A stretch of 64,000 nucleotides of DNA, taken from the NCBI GenBank assembly GCA_903632075.3, contig CAHIKZ030005207.1, positions 1,186,001 through 1,250,000 of the forward strand, given 5' to 3'. Shown piece by piece: positions 10,560-21,094 of this stretch. The position numbers were made by a program, and so were the translations under genes. The notes beneath the pieces are model-generated. The model had not been told where the DNA came from, ran no database searches, and saw only the letters and a program-made list of their open reading frames with translations. The first letter of the stretch is position 1. Every line of letters starts with the position of its first letter. The stretch is from Acanthosepion pharaonis. Lineage: Eukaryota > Mollusca > Cephalopoda > Sepiida > Sepiidae.

Positions 10560-10990
10560 ATTAACATAACAATGAAGGCGATGTACGATACGCATGAAGG
10601 AAATAATGGAACGAAGTGAACATTGAAGCTCAGGAGTACCGATAACTGACTCTTGATTCGAAGTGCTAATGATTGTCTTGTTCAGGTTTCCGTTCTACAA
10701 TATTCTTGGAGAACAAAAGCCATGTCAGTTGACCTTTTATCTGTAACACGGGGGAAATGAGGGTTGTGAGACTCCGTGGAAGTCGCATGGCTGGTCTTCG
10801 TCGAAAATGTCTGAACTGGTGGGACTAAAGAATTTGGGATCTGGACATTTCCTATGAAGATAGCGATATAGTTGTGATAGGCTTTCAAAGTTGCATATTT
10901 GGTAAAGAGGCTTTAGAGTGAAGAATGTCTGCACTCACAACACTTTAAAATCTGAAAAGTGATGTTTGAGCACTTTCAGCCCAGATATGA
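10560..10990 (-). pseudogene. LINE ORF2 C-terminal relic (Jockey/CR1-like)
   Basis: Minus-strand frames read 'LSQLYRYLHRKCPDPKF', then 'PPVQTF', 'TSHATSTESHNPHFPRV' and 'VLQEYCRTET'. These match the order of the C-terminal region that follows the reverse transcriptase in many Jockey/CR1-type LINEs: a 'SLFYRYYHGKCS.EL' block, a 'H..HF.R' block and a 'PRT..LWN.LP' block. Frames shift at least once, so it is dead, and only the 3' end is present, as expected of a 5'-truncated insertion. Confidence 0.6.
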
Positions 10991-11219
10991 CAATACTCCA
11001 TTTTGGGTATTATTTGATAATTTTAGTCATAAAATATAGTCGTCAGTTACTTCCGTGAGCGAGGGAATAAGCCGTCCATTTCCGGACACCTGTAGCAATG
11101 GAGTTTTATGTAGTCTGAAGTGAATTTGAAACCCAATAATCGTTCAAAGGATGAATGCTCATCATCAATCTCTGATTAAACGACAGCAGATAGTTTTTTT
11201 TGGAATGTATCTTTGGCTA

Positions 11220-11815
11220 AGCAGAGTATTAAGGAATTCTCTAGTGGGATGTTGAGGATGCCATGAACCAGGAAAAGACAGTAGTAATTTCTAAGGCACA
11301 TAATGAGGAAAGAGTTTTTAGAAAATTCGACACTCACAGGAAAGATTGACGGCAAGTCGAACAGAAGAAAACGACGCATAACCTACTCGGTGGATTCAGT
11401 AAATGGATGGCGGAACAAAAGAGACTTCAAGCAACAGAAACGTGGTTCTACAGAAGGATGTTTAGGATATCATGGACCGAACATGTGAGCAACGACGAAG
11501 ATCCCGAGAGAATGAAAATAAAATGGACACTTATACTTATAAGAGAGAGAAAATTGAAGTTTCTAGTGTAGATCATGAGGAAAGCGGGCTTGTAAAATTT
11601 GATATTCACAGGACAGATCGTAGGCAAGACACACGGGAAAAACCACGCATAAAATAACTAGCGAGCTTCAGTGAATAGATGGCGGAATAGGTTTTGGGAG
11701 AGATGGCGAAACGACAACATTTAGTGAGAGCTACAAAGGACAAGAAGTTGAGGAGAGCCATGATTGTTCTGAAGAGACAACGGCACCTAGAAGAAAAATA
11801 CAAGGTAACAATCGA
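11220..11815 (+). pseudogene. RTE-type LINE 3'-end relics, two in tandem
   Basis: The plus strand encodes two successive pieces of the C-terminal region of an RTE-type endonuclease/reverse transcriptase. The first (about 11250-11400) reads 'GMLRMP', 'FLRHIMRKEFLEN', 'LTGKIDGKSNRRKRRIT'. The second (about 11428-11815) starts again with 'WFYRRMFRISWTEHVSN', then 'RERKLKFL', 'IMRKAGL', and ends 'KLRRAMIVLK'. The family order is RRMLRI-WTEHV-N then LRFLGH-MRK-GLE then TGKIEGKR-RGRQR then LWRAMIA. Stops and frameshifts occur in both. Two restarts of the same segment suggest a tandem or nested insertion. Confidence 0.75.
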
Positions 11816-12186
11816 CTAGCAATAATGCAAGTTCTGGATTTATTTTTCAGATTGCTCATACGAACAATGAAAGGGTACAAATTTATAAATATTAATAAGA
11901 ATGGTTTACAAAGAGATAAAAATAGTTGTTGTAACCTAATTTTTTGGTGGTGATTTCATATACGAAATCTATTTTCACTCATCAGTTTTTTTTTTCTAGA
12001 TGTACATAAAATTATGCATGTACATGCATTCAAGGCTGCCGAATGTGTCCTATTTATTTTTTTCATTTGAAATTTTAGGAATTGTTCTTTATATAATAAA
12101 ACATGCCTAATGGCCACCTTCGTCAGCTTAAATTTGAATGCCCGGTACACATGGACGTATAGGCACGCACGCACACACATACACAC

Positions 12187-12189
<3 letters not shown>

Positions 12190-12231
<42 letters not shown>
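12190..12231. repeat. (TA)n microsatellite
   Basis: About 20 TA units after a CA-rich stretch. Confidence 0.95.
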
Positions 12232-12241
<10 letters not shown>

Positions 12242-12251
12242 AGTTTTCCTG

Positions 12252-12890
12252 ATTTTTATGAGTCAATACGTCTTTACAATGACTTCAAGAACTTCAAAAC
12301 ACTGAGGCTGCATTAACAACGTAAATACATTCTGTGACTTGTGTGCGGATTTCACGACAGTTGCGTAGAACTGTTTACTTTGATTAGTTTGACTGTATAT
12401 TTGAGGATCAGTACAAATCATCCTGCGGTCCACATATTTGTTGTTCTTCATGGAAAGAAAGTAGCCTTCAATTTTGTTATCCAGATGGTCTGATGAGAGT
12501 CACGAAGCCACGCAAATGATTTTTGTCTAATTAATATAACTGGTTTGAATGCTTCTTCTAGAAAAAGTGAAATATTCCAACTTTCCCTCAGTTATAAGAT
12601 TTGTTCCCCTCTCAGATAATACCCCCCTGTCCCTACACTCGCAGCACATAAATATCTTCTTTATTCATCATATGAAGAATTGCTTTCAGAAAAAAATTCT
12701 GCCAAGTCGGTTTCTTCTGAAGACAATCTCTGTTTATTCATGAGTAGTGAGCCCCCCGCTCTGGATGCCCAAAGAAAACTACAATGACCTTACCCTTATT
12801 TGTACTTATTAATTCCGAGCATCTGGCATTCCGGTTTAATCAGTGGAACCTGCTCATGGCCAATGTAAGGACCCCAAGTCTCAGCACTCG
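12252..12890. other. Unassigned DNA
   Basis: The minus strand is open at 12451-12263 without a family I recognise. No terminal repeats seen. Confidence 0.4.
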
Positions 12891-12892
12891 GA

Positions 12893-13840
12893 ACAAGGAC
12901 TTCATTATATGACATCGAAAACAAGTTGTGCTACTACAAATATCTAGTTGGTTCACCTTCCTTTGATTCCCAGATAATCTCTTAAATCGATGTCTTTTCA
13001 TAACCTCTACCAAGTGAAGTCTGAAGGCTGTGCTCCTGCACAATGGGAAAACCTACTTCAACATTCTCATTGGTGGTCCAGTCCATCTGAAGGAGTCATG
13101 ACAATATGAAGATCCTTTTGGAATCTGTCAAGTACAATCAGTACTAGCAAAGTCTCTGTGGTGACCTCAAGATCTGTATGAATATGAAAGCGGTCTTCAT
13201 GAAATACTGTTGATTCTGTTACCGAGACAGTTGGACTGTCCAAGGACGACGGCGAGTAGGACTGGGGGATTGGAGCAGTTTTGTGCCTGATATAAACAGT
13301 ATCAAAGAAAATTCTCTGGTGGGCACGAACAACGTGCTTCCTCCTCTTCATATCAAGCTTAGTCTAAGGAAGAATTTTATTGAGGGCCTGGACAAAAATT
13401 GTGCTGCCTTCCAATATCTCTGCAGGTGGGCATATTCATTGAACCTGAGAAGTGCTGAAGCATAAGGTATTTAGGGAGTTTCTTACATTAAATGAACTGA
13501 GAGCATCGGAAGCATTTAAGATGGTCAGTCTTCTATGGTTTACTTAATAGCACAGGACTCTACCAAGAAGTTGCTACAGGCTTTTATGAGGATATAAGAT
13601 GCTGAATGTCACTCAAAAATCACTTTCTCCACTGTCACCTTAACTTCTTCTCTATGAGAACAGTGAAGGATGTGCATCAAAAAATGTTCCAAGTTATTGA
13701 TAAAATGGAAGGAAACTACCAAGGCAAGTGGAACTCCAGCATGACGGGTGGGTCTTCTGCTGAATACTCTTGCGTGTTATACCGGGGGCAAAGTACACAA
13801 GATCTTAAGTCACTTCTGTACTATGACATGTATAAATAGT
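12893..13840 (+). pseudogene. Decayed copy of a multicopy, transposon-like protein family
   Basis: Scattered over the plus strand in correct order, but in shifting frames, are motifs I associate with a large repeat-associated family of uncharacterised invertebrate and fish proteins: 'SLKAVLLHNG' (about 13018), 'PVHLKES' (13078), 'NMKILLESVKYNQY' and 'CGDLK' (13105-13170), 'LPPLHIKL' then a KNF-GLDKN-AAFQYL block (13337-13425), 'SLKNHFLHCHLNFF' (13609) and 'YQGKW' (about 13716). The part between the AAFQYL and SLKNHFLH blocks is poorly preserved. Function is not known to me; the fragmentary, high-copy nature of the family suggests a mobile element gene. Stops and frameshifts show this copy is dead. 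Confidence 0.7.
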
Positions 13841-14439
13841 ATTATCCAAGTAATAGTTCTATTAATGCTTTGTATCTCTGGTGTTTTCTGTAATATACCT
13901 TTTTGTAATAGATAAAAAATAACACTTTAATTTATATGCAGTATAATAAAATGGTGATAGAGCAAAAATGTCCAGAAAATTAGTAAAAAGAAACAGTAAA
14001 AAACATTAGTAAAAAAAAAAAAAAATCACCTTTTCACACGCTTGCCGCAGATTATTATTTTTTTTATTTTTATTTTTTTTTTTTTGCAAACCACTGTAAT
14101 TTAATAGGGGAGATTTTTAAGATAAGAAGCAATTTTAATACTCCAATTTTTCTAAAAACGGTCAAGTGACAAAAATGTCGCATCCTTTTTCGGCGGGTGT
14201 CATTCGTCGAAAAACGTGACAATTCAAATTTCTGTGGTGCCTTTTTGCTTCCAAAAATGGCCACAGGTTTGCTACGCATCAATTTCTATGCCGACTCTAT
14301 CGATAAGCAATCTACTTGCGCTGATAACATGATGTGCACAATGTTTTATTCGTTAGATTTGTAAATGCTTGCTTCGAAGATCCCTCATCTATGTAAATGT
14401 TAGTCTTATAATAGCACATGTAATAGAAAATGTAAATTA
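13841..14439. other. Unassigned AT-rich DNA with A/T homopolymers
   Basis: Poly-A and poly-T runs at about 14011-14025 and 14051-14085; no coding signal recognised. Confidence 0.5.
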
Positions 14440-14485
14440 CAGGGTGCATAAAATATTCGAAGACAGATTTGGGTATATAAAAAGA

Positions 14486-14506
14486 TTATATATATATATA
14501 TATATA
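14486..14506. repeat. (TA)n microsatellite inside the mariner 3' region
   Basis: About 10 TA units just inside the left mariner terminal repeat. Confidence 0.95.
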
Positions 14507-14555
14507 AACATTATTACTGAAAAATGTTAGACGTATAATACATTATTTTCTATTT

Positions 14556-15924
14556 TTATTTAATAAAGCCACCTTCAGTTTCAATAACTACTTCTCTACG
14601 AGATCGAAATCGTCTACATGCTCGAATTAAATGCCCCTTGTTCACATTGGACACTATTCTAACTATGGCGGCTTTCAAAGAATCTTTGGTGTTGATGCCG
14701 CGTTTAGTGACATCACTCTCAACAACGCCCCTACATGTAGTAGTCCAATGGATTAAGATTTGGGGTGTTAGCAGGTCAAATTTTAGGTGAAAATTTTCAA
14801 TCATCCGTTCCTGCGTTACTTGAGACTTGTGCTGGTGCAGAGTTTCGCTGAAAAACATAAGGTCTTCCACTGCGTACAGTCTATACAGAGCTTACAACCT
14901 ATTTACAGGATCTCTGTATAGGTAGCAGAGTTAAATCTAAGACCTTCTGGAAAGAAGATAGTAGGCTGTAATGTGCATCATTTATTGCTGACGTCCCCCA
15001 GATCATGACAGTTGCAGGAAATTTTGTGTGCATAACTGTTTCAACTTCAGAAGGGTCTGCACGTAACCATTTATCATTTTTTTTTTGTTAAATTTCTGAT
15101 CTTTGTCAAAGTTGTCCTCATGTGAGGAAAACCAAATCATATCAATTTCTGCTGGATATTTAGGTTTGTTTAAGAGCTTTTTAGAACTTATTAAGCAATT
15201 TTCATTTGCTTCTTTCCTCATCACATAAGAGACGTATCTGATATCTTTGTGGATAACATTTCTGACTGTTCCTTCTGACACATAGAAGTCTTTCGCAAGG
15301 GACTTCATGGATTTTCTGGGTTTGTCATCAATGATCTGATGAACTTGCAAGTTAAATCCAGGTGTTTTGATGACTTTATAGCGTTTGGAATGATTTTTAC
15401 GTTTTAATTGTATTTACTCAACCCTCACGAGGTCAGGTTGTGAAACAAGATCGGTTTAATGTGGGGAGCCCGAGCGTGTACACCTGGGCAAGGAACAAAA
15501 ATTCCCCCAAGCCCCCGCAACCGTCAGTTGCGCTGGCCTCGGTGTGTGCACCGATCCCTCTCTCTGGTGCAATGAGAGGTCGCAGCCTCGGGCAGCTGTT
15601 CCCCAGGGCTGGGCACCTCTCAGTAATTTTTTCCTCAGCTGCGACTCTGTCCTTTGACGGAGTCGGCTCTGAGTGCACCCTGCCCAAAGACAAATGCAAC
15701 TGAGAGATGATAAATAAACGTGTTACAAATTACTCGAGAGTAATTTACACGCTTTATTACTGGTGATAAGTTTCCATGTTTGGTCTGTAAGTTCTTACGA
15801 ACTTTTATATACGAAAGATCTGGCGACTCTAAAAAATTGATATTTCTAAATGGGTATGCTCAGTTTTTAAAACCACAATTGCAGCATGCCTTTTTGCCTT
15901 TTGAGTAAGCTGAGTATTTGCCAT
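14556..15924 (-). pseudogene. Mariner transposase, frameshifted and interrupted
   Basis: The chosen start is the ATG at 15924-15922, giving MANTQLTQKAKRHAAIVVLK, which matches the N-terminal end of this mariner group. It continues to a 'SPVIKR' stretch, is cut by the insertion at 15749-15409, and resumes with 'RKNHSKRYKVIKTPGF', then 'VHQIIDDKPRKSMKSLA' (helix-turn-helix region) and 'YVSYVMRK'. The first catalytic block is altered ('IWFSSHEDNF' where FSDEKNF is usual). The third catalytic block survives in another frame as 'NPLDYY' (about 14745), and the C-terminus 'HLIRACRRFRSRREVVIE' followed by TEGGFIK is well kept. Several frameshifts lie between 14870 and 15003. Dead as a protein. Confidence 0.85.
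15409..15749 (+). mobile_element. LTR-like (solo LTR) insertion in the mariner gene
   Basis: A GC-rich block of about 340 bases interrupts the mariner reading frame between codons that both read (V/L)-(I)-K-R. It starts TGTATTTACTC and ends GAGTAATTTACA, i.e. TG...CA with short inverted ends, and has AATAAA about 35 bases before its 3' end, as LTRs do. Flanking 'CGTTTTAAT' and 'CGCTTTATT' may be an imperfect target duplication. No internal retroviral genes are present, so if correct it is a solo LTR. The exact borders are uncertain by several bases, and a non-LTR origin is not excluded. Confidence 0.5.
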
Positions 15925-16012
15925 ATTTTCTGAAAAGCAAATTATATAAAGTTTAGTAAAATGCATCAATAACCAAAAAAAGATATGTCCTCGAATACTT
16001 TACCCACCTTAT

Positions 16013-16637
16013 AATTATAGACTAATTTCCGAGATTCCGATGTTACTTAGTTTTCTTTTTAATATTGGTAAATATTACATTAATTAGTATGTCTGTTTCG
16101 TTCAAACAGATTATTTCCTTCAGTTTTCATACCGTTTATGGTAAGCGCTTTTTATCACTTGTAAAATCTGAGATACACATGTCATAAAAGATCAAAAGTC
16201 AAAAAGCAGGTAAAAACGTGCTCCGAACAAAAGTTGAACATGAATTGCTATCGATGTCTTTCGATTAACACTCGCTCATTATTCACTTCAACCGATTTAA
16301 CATCAACAGAACTAAACAGAAATTCCAACCAAAGCTACACTGAACGAGAAAAAGCTCACAAATCAATGAAGGAGTGAGACGACTCGTAAATAAAACTGGA
16401 ATGGGGGTGCCTTACTTTCATAATATGTCCCGATAAGATTCTCTTGTGTGAACTGAAGAAAAATCTGACCGTTGAACTTAGACAATTACTTAGATAATCT
16501 TATAGTATTTAATGATCCATCGGTTTGGGGTATTTGCCTCACACGTGGGCGAATTTGGCACAATCTCTGTAATGTGTAACCACCAGAGCATGCATAGCAG
16601 TAGAACAGGAATTTTCTCAAAACTAGCGTAGTTTATC
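16013..16637. other. Unassigned AT-rich DNA
   Basis: No coding or repeat signal recognised. Confidence 0.5.
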
Positions 16638-16639
16638 TT

Positions 16640-16745
16640 TGGCAAAGTATGGGGGACACCCAGTGAGAATCATAATTATTAGTAATGACCTGTTAGACCA
16701 GCTCGCTTACCACTTATCCGTTTGTTCTGGTTACGCAAAAGTTTT
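16640..16745 (-). mobile_element. Decayed SINE fragment
   Basis: 'AAGTATGGGGGACACCCAGTG' followed by 'AGACCAGCTCGCTTACCACT' mirrors the order in the minus-strand SINEs at 8982-9130 and 51965-52090, with the B box damaged. Confidence 0.45.
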
Positions 16746-16749
16746 TTTC

Positions 16750-17130
16750 TTTGTCTTCTGTGTGCCGCGGTTCTTTAAGGAGTTGACGATCATGTCTCTC
16801 AACAGTTACTTGTCCTTTGCATTTCTCAGTAAGGCTTTTTTGTGCTACCCCATGACATCACATGTTCGTTTGGTAGGTTATTCACTGCTTTCCTCTGTCC
16901 TTCTTGCCTTTAATGTCTTGTGAGTGCCGAGTTCTCCAAGCCTTATTTTCTCATTTACCTTAATTTCATTTCTCTTTCCGATTCGAAGTAAGTACCTTTT
17001 GTTTCCACTTTAAAGCCTAGTTTCCCACATGTTCCGTCCATGGTATTCTCGGCATCTTTCTGTAAAAACCCATTTCTGTTGCCTTAAGTTTCTTCATTTG
17101 TGATAAGATTGTCCATTATTCACGGCCATA
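16750..17130 (-). pseudogene. RTE-type LINE 3'-end relic
   Basis: On the minus strand, in shifting frames: 'KATEMGFYRKMPRIPWTEHV', then 'QDIKGKKDRGKQ', then a decayed AMI-type block near 16790. This is the same segment as at 11428-11815 and 55400-55633. Stops are frequent. Confidence 0.6.
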
Positions 17131-17134
17131 TCGG

Positions 17135-17657
17135 AGGACCGATCTGTGAAAACTTCAATGTTTTTATTTGTCTATGATTGGTAAAAGAAAAAAAACATTT
17201 ACATATATTTCGGAGTGAAACTTCTAACCTTCCTATTGAGAATTGTCACGGAAGTTTTGTTTTTCTTGGGTAAAAACTGGAATCGATGCTCTTGTGTCAT
17301 CTCGGAAATAGGTGAAACAATCTTTTCTTTGGTTCACGCCTTCCTGTTCAGCCGCTTTCGTCCACGGGATTCACTTTTCTGGTTGTACCAACGTGAGAAT
17401 ACTGATAACCACAAACGCTGCTTGGTGTCCGCTCGTAATTGGAAATGCGTCGTAAATACGGCTAAGTCTGTGTTCGCTGACTGAATAAAACGGCGTATAG
17501 CCTCTAACAAGTTCAGTTTCCATAACAACTGATGGCTGTGTAATAGTGTGTTAAATAAGTCTTCTATCCCTGTTCCCCTTACTAAATAAAGCAAATCTAC
17601 TCTTGAGTCCTAAGAAGGATCTTTAGATGACTTTGCAGTTAGAACTGAGTCTACTGA

Positions 17658-17660
<3 letters not shown>
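17135..17660. other. Unassigned DNA
   Basis: The plus strand is open at 17215-17484 (89 codons) and the minus strand at 17594-17334, but neither translation shows a family I know. Confidence 0.4.

Positions 17661-17661
<1 letters not shown>

Positions 17662-17700
<39 letters not shown>
17662..17700. repeat. (TA)n(CA)n microsatellite
   Basis: About 14 TA units followed by 5 AC units. Confidence 0.95.
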
Positions 17701-17701
<1 letters not shown>

Positions 17702-17779
17702 TGCCCATGCTTTCTGCTATATCTGAACTGGATCTCCACAAAGCCTAATTGATATAAACTTGATTGGTGACTCTGGCAT

Positions 17780-18145
17780 AATGTGCTTCTGATATGCCAT
17801 GTCTCTCTAAACTCTATAATAAATGCATTGTTGCTTCTTGCCTACCTGCTTCTGGGAAATCTCGTTTTTAAGAATTCGGGCGAACCGTCTGATCCTTCTA
17901 ATTACCGGCCCATTAATCTTTTTGCCTCCTAGAAATTCTGATCAACGCATAAGTTAAGCATCTCACTTCGCAGCATCTTTCAGATAAACATGACTCTTGC
18001 TACTCTAGGTCAACAGCTGATGTATTAACGGCTGTTGCTGAAAGACTCCCTTAAGCTTTACATAAGGGCGAAGCTCGGTCTGTTTCTTTCGATATCTCAA
18101 ATAACAGCCGAAATGTTGTTTTAATAATAGCAAAGATGAGGACAA
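17780..18145 (+). pseudogene. LINE reverse transcriptase relic (Jockey/CR1-like)
   Basis: Frames in order read 'NSGEPSDPSNYRPINLFAS' (reverse transcriptase finger block, family form EPSDPSNYRPI-LL), then 'HLTSQHLSDKHDS' and 'RSTADVLTAVAERL', then 'GEARSVSFDIS' (family form GEARAVALDISKAFD, the block before and containing the first catalytic Asp). The position of the catalytic Asp reads FDISNNSRNVV, so the AFD motif is lost. At least two frameshifts and a stop after SFCLL-like sequence are present. Only the N-terminal half of the RT domain is here. Confidence 0.75.
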
Positions 18146-18541
18146 TAAATTGAATGTAAATAATTTTTGGTTCTTGGTAGTCTTTATATGCCATTTTCAC
18201 ATAGTACAGTACAAGATTCCGAAGATATTTTAGTTTTTCTCTCAATTAAATCTGCAGAATCTTTTTAACTCTCACTCTCTAATACTGGACGCTAATGTGC
18301 ACGCATTACCACCGTTTAATGTTGTCTTGGTTTGGGGGAGCGAATATGATTTAGGTTGCCATAACAACGAAATTTTGTACACTCCTTATTTCAGTTTCTA
18401 GAATTTTGAGAGATTTTAAAATTTCGTTGTTTTAGTAAGAGGACATGAAATTGATTTCCTCACTCTTCAACATTATCAGTTGGACGAGTTCGTCCTTGTG
18501 GACAGAAAAACGAAGATCGTGTCGCTGTTCATTATATAGAT
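18146..18541. other. Unassigned DNA with a 14-bp inverted repeat
   Basis: 'AACAACGAAATTTT' at 18363-18376 has its complement at 18418-18431. No element ends were recognised. Confidence 0.5.
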
Positions 18542-18549
18542 GGGTTAGT

Positions 18550-19298
18550 TTAGGGAGTTCTCAACCGGGGTTCCACATGGACTCATATATTTATTACAGG
18601 CAAAATATAACAAATGAGGGGACCACAGTGATATTTTGGTGATCCATGAAGACGTCCAACTCAGAATGGTTTTTAAAGCACCGTTCTACGTTATTGCATT
18701 TCCAACATTTTGTTGATTCGGGATTTAGTCGTGTTTCTCTACTGTTGACCAAAAGTTCGCAAAAGACTTGACATTGAGAAAAGAGGCGATCTTCGACTTT
18801 CATTAACATCGATGGAACCAGATATAAAGAAATTCGTTTTCTTTTTTGCTAATCACACACTTGATTTATTAAAATTTTTAACCAGTGTGCATAAATAAAT
18901 GCTGCAGTGAATTCAATTGCCTGAAGAGTTCTGCTCTCCATGAGCTTGACCATGGAAGAAACAAATAAAGCTTAATTATATAATATTTCTTCGATTATCA
19001 AAACCTCAAAATATTTATTAGTGAAAAATAGAATATTGCTGTCTTATGTCAAATAGCTATTAAGGGGTCAACCAAGAAGAAAAAAGAAGGAAGAGGGGTT
19101 TATGGGTAAAACGAAAGGGGGGGGGGCTTCCACGGGTAAAACGAAAGGGGGGCTTTCACGGGTAAAACGAAGGGGGGGCTTTCACGGGTAAAAAGGGGGT
19201 GATGGGGACTTTCACGGGTGAAACGAAAAGGGGGGGGGCTTTCATGGGTAAAACGAAAAGGGGGGCTTTCATGGGTAAAAAGAAGATTGAGAATCACT
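18550..19298. mobile_element. Non-autonomous hAT-like transposon
   Basis: The left end 'TTAGGGAGTTCTCAACCGGG' and the complement of the right end 'AGTGATTCTCAATC' resemble hAT terminal repeats (consensus CAGGGGTTCTCAACC). The flanks GGGTTAGT (18542-18549) and GGGTTAGA (19299-19306) form an 8-bp duplication with one mismatch, the size expected of hAT. There is no transposase inside; a G-rich minisatellite fills its right end. Confidence 0.65.
19090..19285 (+). repeat. G-rich minisatellite, about 7 units
   Basis: Units of 24-32 bases with the form GGGTAAAACGAAA-G(5-10)-CTTTCAC. Runs of 5-10 G on the plus strand recur regularly, so G-quadruplex formation is plausible. Confidence 0.9.
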
Positions 19299-19306
19299 GG
19301 GTTAGA

Positions 19307-19707
19307 TTAAACTTTGTGTTGTGTAATGTCTCGTATGTCTTGTGACACCTACTCGTGCATATAGAACTTTGGTCAATCTAACTTTAGCTGTATTCTGCAG
19401 AGAATGAATGCTGCAGTTCGTGTCAAAAGCTTAAACCTTCATAATTGACACTCAACGCATGATCGTTCGGTGGAATCTTTTCGGATAAATGTATTCCTTT
19501 TTTATTATCTACATTTCGTTTTAGTCACTCCGCTTCTTGATTTATTATTTAGTTGTTCTGGTTTTGTGTGCCACGCGCGTTTCGGGTAGTGTGTCTCATT
19601 TGATATAAAAGCGTATTTTTTCTTGTTTTGTTTGTTTCGCTGTTTCACAGTATTGGTAATTTACTAATACATAATGTGACCTTCTCTCTTTATTTTTTTT
19701 TTTTTTT
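19307..19707. other. Unassigned DNA
   Basis: Nothing recognised apart from a poly-T run at about 19690-19710. Confidence 0.5.
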
Positions 19708-19840
19708 TTGTATTTCGTCCCCTACTGATGTGCATCACATGCAACCTCACTGTTCATATCCTCTATTTGGTTTCCGTAAATACTCATAGAGTTGAAGATC
19801 AATCTGTGCATTTTTCTAAACAAATGACTGACATAGTAAT
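19708..19840 (+). repeat. Dispersed repeat, inverted partner at 23150-23295
   Basis: 'CCCCTACTGATG', 'CCTCACTGTTCATATCC' and 'CTATTTGGTTTCCGTAAATA' match the complement of 23205-23285 closely and in order. Nature of the element unknown. Confidence 0.75.
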
Positions 19841-19965
19841 AAAATATCCAACCCGTGAAGCAGAGCTGTCTTTAAAAAGTAGTCTGAACCGTGTTTTATT
19901 TGGAATTTAGCTCCTAATCCACAGACTTTACCAACCTGAGTCCGTTTTCCTTGAAAAGGAACGAA

Positions 19966-20475
19966 AGACAATTTTTTTTTGTCTTTCATTGCGTTTTTCT
20001 TTGTCTTTCATTGCATTTTTCTTTGTCTTTCATTGCGTTTTTCTTTGTCTTTCATTGCGTTTTTTTTTGTCTTTCATTGTTTTTCTTTGTCTTTCATTGC
20101 GTTTTTCTTTGTCTTTCATTGCGTTTTTCTTTGTCTTTCATTGCGTTTTTCTTTGTCTTTCATTGCGTTTTTCTTTGTCTTTCATTGCGTTTTTCTTTGT
20201 CTTTCATTGCGTTTTTCTTTGTCTTTCATTGCGTTTTTTCTTTGTCTTTCATTGCGTTTTTTCTTTGTCTTTCATTGCGTTTTTTCTTTGTCTTTCATTG
20301 CGTTTTTTCTTTGTCTTTCATTGCGTTTTTCTTTGTCTTTTTGCGTTTTTTTTGTCTTTCATTGCGTTTTTTCTTTCTTCTTTCATTGCGTTTTTCTTTG
20401 TCTTTCATTGCGTTTTTCTTTGTCTTTCATTGCGTTTTTCTTTGTCTTTCATTGCGTTTTTCTTTGTCTTTCATT
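19966..20475. repeat. 22-bp pyrimidine-rich minisatellite, about 23 copies
   Basis: Unit CATTGCGTTTTTCTTTGTCTTT (written in two parts: CATTGCGTTTTT, CTTTGTCTTT), with extra Ts and a few deletions. All three plus-strand frames stay open over 165-176 codons only because the unit lacks stops. Confidence 0.97.
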
Positions 20476-20481
20476 CGCTAA

Positions 20482-21090
20482 CAATATAAAAATGAGTTCG
20501 AGCAAATGAAGCCTGTAGGTCTTAACAAGGCCATACTTCCCTCGAATCTCTTGGACAGGTGTTCCATAATTAGAAATAACTACATAAAAGCTTAAACGTT
20601 TGAGGAGTTGCAGCAACCAAATGGATGTCACATGGAATTCGAAGAGAAAATGACATGATCAAGATGTTGCCATTCCATAATACTTCAAATAAAAGGTAAG
20701 GAAGAAAGCACCGCCCCTCCCCATTAAAAGTAAAAAAAGCGATAATAGTTGCTGGACTTGGGAAAGCTATTTTCGTGAGAAATTGCTTAATAGAATTTTA
20801 TAAATTTCAGCCGACGGTTGCATTGTTGTCTCTGTTGAATGCGGAAGAGATGAGCAAACTCCATATTATCTTTGCTGATTTCAATCGAGGATTGTACATT
20901 TTCTGATAATTTGATTATTAATTACGTTTTTTGTTTTTTTTGTGGGGTGGGGAGAGAAAATTGCGGAATAATCTTACTAAAGGTACATCGCGTTTATAAA
21001 AGATATTTTCACTAAAGTCTCTTTACAATTTTAAAAAATTTATGAACAGATGAATATGTGTAAATTGTTACAAAATGAGCAGATATTGAA
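20482..21090. other. Unassigned DNA
   Basis: No coding or repeat signal recognised. Confidence 0.5.
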
Positions 21091-21094
21091 GTTT

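Larger units (their letters stand above)
14440..16012 (-). mobile_element. Full-length but inactive mariner-type transposon
   Basis: The ends are inverted repeats: the left begins 'CAGGGTGCATAAAATATTCG' with 'AAGACA' following; the right, read on the minus strand, is 'AAGGTGGGTAAAGTATTCG' with 'AGGACA' following. TA lies next to each end, the expected target. Inside is a complete but broken transposase on the minus strand (14556-15924) and an LTR-like insertion (15409-15749). Without the insertion the element would be about 1.23 kb, a normal mariner length. Confidence 0.8.

Noticed and set aside
15440..15703. Plus-strand 87-codon and minus-strand 88-codon frames
   Set aside because: They lie within the GC-rich LTR-like insertion and have no recognisable domain.
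19951..20509. Three plus-strand open frames of about 170 codons
   Set aside because: Caused by the 22-bp pyrimidine-rich repeat lacking stops in any frame.
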